Assembly (NCBI RefSeq): GCF_000422805.1
Contig: NZ_AUGT01000009.1
Span: 382,727 to 446,726 of the forward strand
DNA: 64,000 nucleotides
Reading direction: 5' to 3'
From: Nocardioides halotolerans DSM 19273
Lineage (GTDB): Bacteria; Actinomycetota; Actinomycetes; Propionibacteriales; Nocardioidaceae
This document shows positions 47,817-56,588 of the stretch, in pieces. Under the pieces are notes generated by a model. That model saw only the letters and a list, made by a program, of their open reading frames with translations. It did not search any database and was not told the DNA's origin. Every line of letters begins with the position of its first letter. The first letter of the stretch is position 1. Made by a program: the position numbers and the translations under genes.

Positions 47817-48163
47817 ACGTCCACCTCGACCGTGGGCCGGACCTCGACGGTGTACTCCCGCGGCAGCAGCGCGGCTACCTCGACCGCGGCGTCGAGGTCC
47901 GGGACGTCGATCAGGTAGAACCCGCCGACCTGCTCGGCCGTCTCGGCGAACGGACCGTCCGTGACCGGGCGGTCGGGGCCGGGGCGGACGCTGCGCGCGG
48001 TGCCGGGGCGGTCGAGGGCCTCGCCCGCGACGATGGTGCCCCGCGCCGCGACCGCCTCGGAGAAGGCCCGGAAGTCGGCGTACACCCGCTCGCGCTGGGC
48101 GTCGTCGGCCGCCTCCCACCGGTCGTAGTGGTCCTCCTCGGCCATCAGCACGAGGAACCTCAC
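47813..48163 (-). CDS. DGPF/YCII-related protein 2
   Basis: A 116-residue ferredoxin-like YCII-family protein with the DGPF signature in RPVTDGPFAETAEQVGGFYLIDVPD. DGPF proteins accompany ECF42 sigma factors and are thought to belong to their regulon or signalling path. It overlaps the next DGPF gene by 4 bases (ATGA) and ends in a CTGA overlap with the sigma factor, so the three genes are one translationally coupled unit. Confidence 0.92.
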   Translation of the reverse strand: MRFLVLMAEEDHYDRWEAADDAQRERVYADFRAFSEAVAARGTIVAGEALDRPGTARSVRPGPDRPVTDGPFAETAEQVGGFYLIDVPDLDAAVEVAALLPREYTVEVRPTVEVDV

Positions 48164-48522
48164 GAGCCGGACCCGCCCGCCGCCGCCCGGATCTCGATGA
48201 CGCCCTCACCGCGCGCGAGGACCTTGCAGACGTCCACGAGGTCGTCGAGGTCGTCGGACTCGACGATGTAGAAGCCGGTGAGCTGCTCGACGGTCTCGGC
48301 GTAGGGGCCGTCGGTCACCGTGTGGTTGCCCTCGGCGTCGGTGCGCAGCACCTTGGCCTCGCGGGAGTGGGCGAGCTCGCTGCCCCCGGTCACCTTGTGG
48401 CCGCGCTCCTCGAGGGCCTGGGCGAACTCGCGGTGGATCGCGTACATGCGCTCCTTGTCGGCCTGGGGGGCGTTCTCCCACTGGGCCTCGTCACCGGGCA
48501 GCAGGACGACGTACTCGGTCAT
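48160..48522 (-). CDS. DGPF/YCII-related protein 1
   Basis: A 120-residue YCII-family protein with the DGPF variant HTVTDGPYAETVEQLTGFYIVESDD. The C-terminus ends in a small Gly/Ala tail. The ATG at 48522 was chosen for the family N-terminus (MTEYVVLLPGDEAQW). First gene of the ECF42 cassette; divergent from the ATP-grasp gene by 69 bases. Confidence 0.92.
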   Translation of the reverse strand: MTEYVVLLPGDEAQWENAPQADKERMYAIHREFAQALEERGHKVTGGSELAHSREAKVLRTDAEGNHTVTDGPYAETVEQLTGFYIVESDDLDDLVDVCKVLARGEGVIEIRAAAGGSGS

Positions 48523-48579
48523 GGTGGTTCCTCTCGAGGGTCCGGCAATTCTGTCACCGTGATGACGGGCGTGGTCGGC

Positions 48580-48591
48580 CAGAATCGACAG
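48580..48591 (+). promoter_or_regulatory. Leaderless -10 element of the ATP-grasp gene
   Basis: CAGAAT (48580-48585) lies 6 bases before the GTG at 48592, without a Shine-Dalgarno, matching the leaderless pattern of other genes in the window. Confidence 0.5.
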
Positions 48592-49443
48592 GTGCCGCAC
48601 CTCCTTCTCGCGACCAGCCGCGACCTCCCCGACGGCGAGCCTCGCGGCGACCTCCTCAGCGCCGCTCTCGCGGCGCGGGGGATCCGCGCCGACTGGGTGG
48701 TGTGGGACGACCCGGGCGTGGACTGGTCGGCGGCCGACGCCGTCGCGGTGCGGTCGACGTGGGACTACCACCGGCGTGCGCCGGACTTCCTGGCCTGGGC
48801 ACGCGACGTCGGGTCGCGGACCCTGCTCCTCAACGGCGCCGAGGTCTTCGCCTGGAACGCCGACAAGGGCTACCTCGTCGACCTCGGCCTGCCGCACGTG
48901 CCGACCGAGCTGCTCGACGACCCGGCCCGGCTGGCCGAGGTGACGGCGCGGTGGGGGACCTGTGTGGTCAAGCCGCGGACCGGGGCGAGCGGGGTCGGTG
49001 TCGTCGTCGTCCACGGGCCGGGCGACGCAGGTGACCTGGCGCCCGGGCCGTGGGTCGTCCAGCCCCTGGTCGAGTCCGTGCGCACCCTCGGCGAGACGTC
49101 GGTCTTCGTCCTCGGGGGACGGGCGTGCTCCCAGGTCGACAAGCGCCCGGGCGGCGACGAGGTGCGGGTGCACGAGGAGTACGGCGGCCGCTCGGTCGCC
49201 GTGCCGCTGGACCCCGGGCGCGCGGCGCTCGCCGAGCGCGCCGTGGCGGCGGTCGGGGAGTGGTTCGGCCGCGCTCCGGCGTACGCGCGGATCGACGTGA
49301 TGCGCTGGGAGGACGCCTGGGTCGTGAGCGAGCTGGAGCTGATCGAGCCGGGGCTCTACCTCGACGTCGACCCCGCGCCCGCGGACGCCTTCGCCGAGAT
49401 GGCCGCCAACCTCCTCGGGCCGCCGCGCGTTGTAGGAGCGTGA
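48592..49443 (+). CDS. ATP-grasp domain-containing protein
   Basis: A 283-residue ATP-grasp enzyme of the RimK-like type. An N-terminal pre-ATP-grasp domain (HLLLATSRDLPDGEPRGDLL) is followed by ATP-binding VVKPRTGASGVGVVVV, and metal/nucleotide ligands near ARIDVMRW and SELELIEPGLYLDV. Such enzymes ligate carboxylates to amines or thiols; the substrate is unknown. The GTG at 48592 follows a -10 hexamer by 6 bases; an ATG at 48562 would add 10 residues. Overlaps the next sigma gene by GTGA. Confidence 0.85.
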   Translation: MPHLLLATSRDLPDGEPRGDLLSAALAARGIRADWVVWDDPGVDWSAADAVAVRSTWDYHRRAPDFLAWARDVGSRTLLLNGAEVFAWNADKGYLVDLGLPHVPTELLDDPARLAEVTARWGTCVVKPRTGASGVGVVVVHGPGDAGDLAPGPWVVQPLVESVRTLGETSVFVLGGRACSQVDKRPGGDEVRVHEEYGGRSVAVPLDPGRAALAERAVAAVGEWFGRAPAYARIDVMRWEDAWVVSELELIEPGLYLDVDPAPADAFAEMAANLLGPPRVVGA

Positions 49444-49949
49444 CGGACCGGGACGCCGCCGCCTCGTTCACGCGGTGGGCGAGCGAGCGGCAGCAGGCGC
49501 TGCTGCGCACCGCGGTGCTGCTCTGCGGTGACCACCACCGTGCCGAGGACCTCGTGCAGGACGCGCTCACCAAGGTCGCCGTCCGCTGGGCGCGGCTGCG
49601 CGACCAGAACCCCGACGCCTACGCCCGGCAGGTGATGGTGCGCACCAACATCTCGTGGTGGCGCAAGCAGCGCCGGGAGGTGGTGCTCGACGTCCACGAC
49701 GGCGCGACCGCGGCCGGCCCGGCCGGCGCCGTCGACCGACGCCTCCTGCTCGACCGCGCGCTCGCCCAGCTGACCCCGCGCCAGCGCGCCACGATCGTGC
49801 TCCGGTTCTACGACGACCTGAGCGAGCGCGACACGGCCGACGCCCTCGGTGTCACGCCCGGCACCGTGAAGAGCCAGACCCACGCCGCGCTGACCCGGTT
49901 GCGCGCCGCCGCACCCGAGCTCGCCGAGCTGCTGGAGGAACCGACATGA
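49440..49949 (+). CDS. SigE-family ECF sigma factor
   Basis: A 169-residue ECF sigma factor of the actinobacterial SigE-type group. Sigma2 (LLRTAVLLCGDHHRAEDLVQDALTKVAVRW) and sigma4 (LTPRQRATIVLRFYDDLSERDTADALGVTPGTVKSQTHAALTRL) are complete. The GTG sits after AGGAGC and overlaps the ATP-grasp stop. It overlaps the downstream membrane protein by ATGA, a likely anti-sigma partner. Confidence 0.94.
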   Translation: MTDRDAAASFTRWASERQQALLRTAVLLCGDHHRAEDLVQDALTKVAVRWARLRDQNPDAYARQVMVRTNISWWRKQRREVVLDVHDGATAAGPAGAVDRRLLLDRALAQLTPRQRATIVLRFYDDLSERDTADALGVTPGTVKSQTHAALTRLRAAAPELAELLEEPT

Positions 49950-50986
49950 CCCAGGAACGACTCCGCGAGCTGCTCCGCGAGCGGGTGGCCGACGAGACGA
50001 TGCCCGACCGCTCCGCGCGGGCCTGGCAGGCGGCGCGCGTCGTACGCCGTCGCCGTCGGTTGGGAGCCGCGGCCGGCCTGGTCGCCGCCACCGTCGCGGT
50101 CGGCGCCGGCATCGCTGCCGTCGACTCCAACCCTCCCCGCCCGCGGCAGCCCGCGGACCCGGCCGTGTCCGACGCCACCGGCCCGTCTGACCCCACGCCG
50201 GCCACGGTCGGTGACGCGACGTACCAGGGCGTCCCCGTCTGGTGGAGCCCCGACCAGCGCGAGGAGCAGGACCTGCCCACGGTGGACTCGCCGCTGCCCG
50301 CCGACATCGAGCTGGGCGACCGGCCGGACGACCCGATGGACCGGGCGCTCGCGGCGTTCGCCCACGGCAGGTCGGCCACGCTCGTCGGCCCCGGCGGCGC
50401 CCGCCAGTGGGTCGACCTCTCGGGGGTGCAGGAGGTCACGAAGCCCAACGGCTACACCTACTTCCCGGCCTGGACCGGCATGCTCACCTCCGACGGCGAG
50501 CGGCTGGTCTTCCCCCAGCCCGGCCAGACGTGGAAGGTCTACCTCATCGCCACCGGCGAGTGGACCACGGCGGACAGCTACAGCGACGACGCCGACCCGG
50601 GACCGCTCACTCCGGACCTGGGGTTCGACACCTCGGCCGCGCAGGCGTACGGCGAGGTCCGCGACGGGGCCGGGAGCTTCGGCATGGGGGTCGCGCTCCC
50701 GGTGCGCGACCCCGCGGCGTACCTCTCCTCTCCGGAGTTCCTCGTCGCCCGAGGCGCGGTGCTCGCGTTCATGGACCGGTTCACCCGGGGCACGGACAGC
50801 CGGTTCAAGGAGTGCTGCCCGGTCGCGGGGTGGCTCGACGACGACACGGTGGTCTACGAGTCGCGGCAGACCCGTCCGCTGCTGGTGTCGTGGCGGGTGG
50901 GCACGCGCGACTTCGGGCTCGTCTCGCGCGTCCACGGGGGATACGACGTGGCCTCCTTCGCCCTCGACGCGAGCGACGCGGGCTGA
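49946..50986 (+). CDS. Membrane protein, probable partner of the SigE-type factor
   Basis: A 346-residue protein with a cytoplasmic N-terminus (about 1-40, basic RRRRR before the membrane), one transmembrane helix (about 39-60), a Pro-rich linker and a large extracytoplasmic domain with several tryptophans and one CC pair near residue 290. It lacks the HxxxCxxC ZAS motif of zinc anti-sigma factors. Its position directly after the sigma gene fits an anti-sigma or sensor role, but this rests on context only. Confidence 0.75.
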   Translation: MTQERLRELLRERVADETMPDRSARAWQAARVVRRRRRLGAAAGLVAATVAVGAGIAAVDSNPPRPRQPADPAVSDATGPSDPTPATVGDATYQGVPVWWSPDQREEQDLPTVDSPLPADIELGDRPDDPMDRALAAFAHGRSATLVGPGGARQWVDLSGVQEVTKPNGYTYFPAWTGMLTSDGERLVFPQPGQTWKVYLIATGEWTTADSYSDDADPGPLTPDLGFDTSAAQAYGEVRDGAGSFGMGVALPVRDPAAYLSSPEFLVARGAVLAFMDRFTRGTDSRFKECCPVAGWLDDDTVVYESRQTRPLLVSWRVGTRDFGLVSRVHGGYDVASFALDASDAG

Positions 50987-50991
50987 GGTCC

Positions 50992-51036
50992 TTGACAGCG
51001 GACGTCCGGCCCGCCAGAGTTGTGGGAGCGCTCCCA
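50992..51036 (+). promoter_or_regulatory. Promoter with CebR-type operator upstream of the LacI-family gene
   Basis: TTGACA (50992-50997) and a CAGAGT-like -10 (51015-51020) at 17-base spacing, followed by TGGGAGCGCTCCCA (51023-51036), a perfect 14-bp palindrome identical to the CebR box known from streptomycetes. It would block transcription by autoregulation. Confidence 0.82.
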
Positions 51037-51140
51037 GTTGCGCTACTCCGACCCGGCCGGCGGGTCCGCGTCCCTCGACAGGGCGGGCCCGCCGGCCGTG
51101 ACCACCCCCGCACCCCCTCCATCGACGGGATACTGACGCC

Positions 51141-52163
51141 ATGACGCGGCAGCCGCGCACGCGACCCACGCTCGAGGAGGTCGCCGCAGCCGCCGGCGTG
51201 GGCCGCGGCACGGCCTCGCGCGTCATCAACGGCAGCAGCAAGGTTTCCGAGAAGGCGCGGCTCGCGGTCGAGGGCGCGATCGCCGAGCTCGGCTACGTCC
51301 CCAACCGCGCGGCGCGCACGCTCGTCACCCAGCGCACCGACGCGGTCGCGCTGGTGATCGCGGAGTCGGAGGAGCGGGTCTTCGGCGAGCCCTTCTTCGC
51401 GGGCGTCGTGCGCGGCGTCGGTACGGCGCTCAGCGACGCGCAGCTGCAGCTGGTGCTCCTGTTCGCGCACGCCGGCCAGCGCAACGGACGGCTCGACGAG
51501 TACCTCACCCGCAACCACGTGGACGGCGTGCTGCTCCTCTCGCTGCACGACGACGACCGGCTGCCCGAGCGCATCGGCGAGCGCGGCCTGCCGTTCGTGC
51601 TCGGCGGCCGGGCGACCGACGACCAGCGCGGCGCCTATGTCGACGCCGACAACGAGCTGGGCGCGCGGCTCGCGGTCGACCACCTCGTGCACCGCGGCCG
51701 CTCCCGCGTCGCCGCCATCCTCGGCCCGCCCGACATGGTCGTGGGCCGCACCCGCCACGAGGGCTACCTGGCCGGCCTCGCCGCCGCCGGCCTGGAGGCG
51801 GACGACGCGCTGGTGGCGCGCGGCGACTTCAGCCAGGAGAGCGGCGAGTCCGCCATGCGCGTGCTGCTGTCGCGACGTCCGGACCTCGACGCGGTCTTCT
51901 GCGCCAACGACCTGATGGCCGCCGGCGCGCTCCGGGTTCTGCGCGAGGCCGGCAAGGACGTGCCGCGCGACGTCTCGGTGGTCGGCTTCGACGACGCCCC
52001 GCTGGCGCAGTCCACGCACCCGCCGCTCACGACCGTGCACCAGTCGCCGGAGCAGATGGGCCGCGAGATGGTCGCGCTCCTGCTCGAGGCCATCCGCCAC
52101 CCCGACGAGCCGCCCGCCCCCCGCCTCCTGGAGACCCGTCTGGTGGTCCGCGAGAGCTCCTGA
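51141..52163 (+). CDS. LacI-family transcriptional regulator, CebR-like
   Basis: A 340-residue LacI/GalR regulator: HTH (TLEEVAAAAGVGRGTASRVINGSSKVSEKARLAVEGAIAELGYVPN, about 10-56), hinge helix, and periplasmic-binding-protein-like effector domain. The operator upstream is the exact CebR box, so beta-glucan oligosaccharides such as cellobiose are candidate effectors. The usual cebEFG transporter and beta-glucosidase genes are not in the window, so its targets lie elsewhere. The gene's own autorepression is likely. Confidence 0.9.
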   Translation: MTRQPRTRPTLEEVAAAAGVGRGTASRVINGSSKVSEKARLAVEGAIAELGYVPNRAARTLVTQRTDAVALVIAESEERVFGEPFFAGVVRGVGTALSDAQLQLVLLFAHAGQRNGRLDEYLTRNHVDGVLLLSLHDDDRLPERIGERGLPFVLGGRATDDQRGAYVDADNELGARLAVDHLVHRGRSRVAAILGPPDMVVGRTRHEGYLAGLAAAGLEADDALVARGDFSQESGESAMRVLLSRRPDLDAVFCANDLMAAGALRVLREAGKDVPRDVSVVGFDDAPLAQSTHPPLTTVHQSPEQMGREMVALLLEAIRHPDEPPAPRLLETRLVVRESS

Positions 52164-52257
52164 CCGACCCCGACCCATCAGGAAGTGCCGCCGGCCGGAC
52201 GCCGGGTCGGCAGGAAGTGCGGCAGCTTCTGCCCGGCTCGGCCGAGGGCGAACTCTG

Positions 52258-52284
52258 CTTGCACTCGCAGGGGTCGAGTGCTAA
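52258..52284 (+). promoter_or_regulatory. CIRCE element 1 upstream of groEL
   Basis: CTTGCACTC-N9-GAGTGCTAA; the right half matches the CIRCE consensus fully and the left in 7 of 9. Binding site for HrcA. Confidence 0.88.
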
Positions 52285-52292
52285 ACATGACG

Positions 52293-52319
52293 CTGGCACT
52301 CTCGACAGGAGAGTGACAA
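52293..52319 (+). promoter_or_regulatory. CIRCE element 2 upstream of groEL
   Basis: CTGGCACTC-N9-GAGTGACAA, same spacing as consensus TTAGCACTC-N9-GAGTGCTAA with substitutions in the outer bases of both halves. It starts 8 bases after element 1, giving HrcA a tandem site. Confidence 0.8.
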
Positions 52320-52342
52320 CCACCTGAACTCTTCAAGCGTGA

Positions 52343-53986
<1,644 letters not shown>

Positions 53987-53997
53987 TCCGCTGAAGT

Positions 53998-54032
53998 CGT
54001 CGACCCGTCAGAAGCTTTCTGACGGGTCGACG
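53998..54032. terminator. Palindrome 1 of the pair 3' of groEL
   Basis: Arms CGTCGACCCGTCAGAA (53998-54013) and complement (54017-54032) around a 3-base centre, starting 12 bases past the groEL stop. Likely terminator; sequence nearly identical to palindrome 2. Confidence 0.8.
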
Positions 54033-54067
54033 TCATTTCGGGGCCGGCGCGCGTCGACCCCGTCGCC

Positions 54068-54102
54068 CGTCGACCCGTCAGAAAGTTTCTGACGGGTCGA
54101 CG
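54068..54102. terminator. Palindrome 2 of the pair 3' of groEL
   Basis: Perfect 17-bp arms CGTCGACCCGTCAGAAA (54068-54084) and complement (54086-54102) with a single central G. It ends 18 bases before the next gene's GTG, so it separates groEL from the ECF sigma gene. Confidence 0.82.
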
Positions 54103-54120
54103 GTGTGTGAGGGTTGACCC

Positions 54121-54666
54121 GTGGCCGCCGACTCCCCCGACGACGACCCACGCGAGCGCTTCGAGCGGCTGGCGGCCGAGGTCGTCGAGCCCGTACGCCG
54201 CTTCTTGGCCCGGCGTACCGACCCGGCCACCGCCGACGACGTGCTCGCCGAGACGCTCCTGGTCTGCTGGCGGCGCCTCGACCAGGTGCCCGAGCCCGCC
54301 CTCCCATGGGTCTACGGCGTCGCCCGCAACTGCCTGGCGAACATCCAGCGCGGTGACCGCCGCCAGGTCCGGCTGGCCGCGAAGATCACGGCCGTCGACC
54401 CGCCGCAGGAGGCCGTGCACGAGCCCGACCCCCCGGACCCCCGCATCGAGGCCGCGCTTGCGGCGCTGCGGCCCGAGGAGGCCGACCTGCTCCGTCTCTG
54501 GGCCTGGGAGCAGCTCGGGCCCGGAGAGATCGCCGAGGTCCTCGGCATCACGCCCAACGCCGTGAGCATCCGGCTGCACCGCGCCCGCGGCAAGTTCGTC
54601 GAGCAGCTGCGAAAGATCGACGACGGCGCCGGACATGAAGGGGTGAGAGAAGGGAGGGAACCATGA
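54121..54666 (+). CDS. ECF sigma factor
   Basis: A 181-residue ECF-type sigma factor. Sigma2 (VRRFLARRTDPATADDVLAETLLVCWRRLDQVP, LPWVYGVARNCLANIQR) and sigma4 (LRPEEADLLRLWAWEQLGPGEIAEVLGITPNAVSIRLHRARGKF) are complete. Coupled by ATGA overlap to a membrane protein that is its likely regulator. The GTG at 54121 follows the second palindrome closely, so the transcript leader is short. Confidence 0.92.
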   Translation: MAADSPDDDPRERFERLAAEVVEPVRRFLARRTDPATADDVLAETLLVCWRRLDQVPEPALPWVYGVARNCLANIQRGDRRQVRLAAKITAVDPPQEAVHEPDPPDPRIEAALAALRPEEADLLRLWAWEQLGPGEIAEVLGITPNAVSIRLHRARGKFVEQLRKIDDGAGHEGVREGREP

Positions 54667-55358
54667 GCACCAGCGACTTCGAGCACGACGACGAGCTTCG
54701 CGCGCTGCTGCGAGGCGGTGACCCCGCAGGCTCCCTCTCCCCGGCCGACCCGGCCGCTCTCGCGATGCTCCTGGAGGACATCATGAGCGCTGATCTCGAC
54801 GTGCGACCGGTCGACGAGGGCGACCGGGCCACCGGCACCCGCGGCCGCAACCCGCTGGCCTGGCTGGTCGCCGCCGCGGCCGTCGCCGCTATCGCCGCCG
54901 TGGGCGGCTTCGCGATCTCCGGCCTCGGCGACAACGGCGGAGACGCCGACTCGCCGGTGGCCGGGCCAGGGCCCTCCGTGGTCGCCCCCGACCACGGCGC
55001 CCCGCTCGCGGGCCAGACCACCGACCTGACCGTCGGCGGTGCCGGCACCAAGTGCGTCGCCGAGCCGACCGCGGCGATGCTGGCACAGTACGACCAGGCG
55101 TTCGAGGGCACGGTCACCTCGATCGAGGGTGACACGGTCACCCTCGAGGCGACCGACGTCTACCAGGGCGAGGTCGGCGAGACGGTCCAGGTGCAGGCAC
55201 CGGCCGGGCCGTTCCAGACGATGATCCAGCAGGTGAAGTTCGAGGTGGGCGGGACCTACCTGGTCTCCGCCTGGCAGGGAGCCGTGTCGATGTGCGGCTT
55301 CAGCGGACCGGCTTCCGGAGATCTCCAGAAGCTCTACACGGAGGCGTTCCCACACTGA
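54663..55358 (+). CDS. Single-pass membrane protein, probable regulator of the upstream ECF factor
   Basis: A 231-residue protein with an acidic cytoplasmic N-terminus (1-60), a transmembrane helix (about 65-87), and an extracytoplasmic domain with two cysteines (near 121 and 214) and a beta-barrel-like pattern. No zinc anti-sigma motif is seen. It is coupled to the sigma gene and ends in a CTGA overlap with the nucleotidyltransferase. Confidence 0.75.
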   Translation: MSTSDFEHDDELRALLRGGDPAGSLSPADPAALAMLLEDIMSADLDVRPVDEGDRATGTRGRNPLAWLVAAAAVAAIAAVGGFAISGLGDNGGDADSPVAGPGPSVVAPDHGAPLAGQTTDLTVGGAGTKCVAEPTAAMLAQYDQAFEGTVTSIEGDTVTLEATDVYQGEVGETVQVQAPAGPFQTMIQQVKFEVGGTYLVSAWQGAVSMCGFSGPASGDLQKLYTEAFPH

Positions 55359-55927
55359 TCACCCAAGGCCTCCTCCTCGCTGCCGGCGCCGGGTCCCGCA
55401 TGGGCCGGCCCAAGGCACTGGTGCGCGACGCTGACGGTGCGTCGTGGCTCCAGCACGCGGTCGAGGTCCTGCGCGACGGTGGGTGCGATGGGGTGACGGT
55501 GGTGCTCGGCGCCGAGGCCGACGAGGCGGTTCGCCTCCTCGACGGCCTCGGCGTCGACGTCGTCGTCGCCCATGACTGGGACGAGGGCATGTCGGCTTCA
55601 CTACGATCCGGTCTCGAGTCGCTGATGGGCAGCGACGCCGAGGCCGCCGTGGTGAGCCTGGTCGACCTGCCCGACCTGACCGCGGCCGTGGTACGACGCG
55701 TGCTCTCTGAGCGCGAGGGAGACGAGGCCCTCGCCCGTGCGTCGTACCACGGCCGCCCCGGACACCCGGTGGTGCTCGGCAGAGCCCACTGGCAGCGGGT
55801 CGCCGGCGTCGCCACTGGCGACGCCGGCGCCCGCGACTACCTCGCGGAGCACGGCGCCACCCTCGTCGAGTGCGGTGACCTCGCCAGCGGCGCCGACGTC
55901 GACACCAGAACGTCCGCCGTCGGCTGA
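55355..55927 (+). CDS. MobA-like nucleotidyltransferase
   Basis: A roughly 190-residue NTP_transf_3-family enzyme of the MobA/MocA type. The N-terminal LLLAAGAGSRMGRPKAL is the nucleotide-binding signature; LVDLPDLT provides the metal-binding Asp; the C-terminus keeps GRPGHPVVL. Members attach CMP or GMP to molybdopterin. No ATG/GTG starts at the family N-terminus: a CTG in CTGA overlapping the previous stop has GGAGG 10 bases upstream and is proposed; a GTG at 55292 is the alternative, adding 21 residues and overlapping the previous gene. Confidence 0.85.
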   Translation: MITQGLLLAAGAGSRMGRPKALVRDADGASWLQHAVEVLRDGGCDGVTVVLGAEADEAVRLLDGLGVDVVVAHDWDEGMSASLRSGLESLMGSDAEAAVVSLVDLPDLTAAVVRRVLSEREGDEALARASYHGRPGHPVVLGRAHWQRVAGVATGDAGARDYLAEHGATLVECGDLASGADVDTRTSAVG

Positions 55928-55955
55928 GGTCCGGCCGCCTGGATCCACCCTCCCG

Positions 55956-56114
55956 TCAGTGGGGGGTGAGCAGCCCCTGGCCCGGCATCCGTGTCGGTTC
56001 GCAGTCGCAGTCGTTGCCGCACACCAGGTAGGGGTGGGCGGAGTGGCCGCACCGCACGCACGGCAGGTCGTGCGAGAGGGGCCCCTCGTCGGTCTCGTCC
56101 TGACCCTCGAGCAC
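55956..56114 (-). CDS. Small zinc-ribbon protein
   Basis: A 52-residue protein with cysteines in PCVRCGHSAHPYLVCGNDCDCEP, a likely four-Cys zinc site, and an acidic N-terminus. The GTG at 56114 follows AGGAGG by 9 bases. It is divergent from the DUF4242 gene and too small to place in a family. Confidence 0.55.
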   Translation of the reverse strand: MLEGQDETDEGPLSHDLPCVRCGHSAHPYLVCGNDCDCEPTRMPGQGLLTPH

Positions 56115-56309
56115 GCCTGACTCCCTCCTGGCCGTCGCCCTCACGACGGCACTCCCTCCGTCGTCCGGTGCCACATGGGGTGCTGCCGCAAACGCATGGG
56201 GACGGCGAAAGGTAGGGAGCCGCTCCCGATGTCGAGAGGCGCCCTCCGCGCCGAGCGTGGGTGGCACCGGAGGCACCGGGCCGCCGGACTCACACGAGGA
56301 GCACACGTC

Positions 56310-56588
56310 ATGACCCGTTTCGTCATCGAGCGAGAGATCCCCGGCGCCAAGGACCTGACCCAGGACCAGCTCGCCGAGATCGCGAGGACCTCGAACGCCG
56401 CCGTCGAGTCGCTGGGCGTCCCCTACACCTGGGTGACCAGCTACGTCGCCGGCGACAAGATCTACTGCGTCCACGACGCCGAGGACGCCGAGACCGTCCT
56501 GGAGCACGCCCGGCGCGGTGGGTTCCCCGCCAACAAGGTGACCGCGGTCGCCAGCGAGTTCGGCCCGCGGACGGCGGATGGCTCGTGA
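56310..56588 (+). CDS. DUF4242 domain-containing protein
   Basis: A 92-residue DUF4242 protein (ferredoxin-like dimer; a streptomycete member is reported to bind nickel). It keeps the family VIEREIPGA start, the HDAEDAE segment and a C-terminal strand. Start ATG with GAGGAG upstream. Overlaps the secreted delta-60 protein by GTGA. Confidence 0.88.
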   Translation: MTRFVIEREIPGAKDLTQDQLAEIARTSNAAVESLGVPYTWVTSYVAGDKIYCVHDAEDAETVLEHARRGGFPANKVTAVASEFGPRTADGS

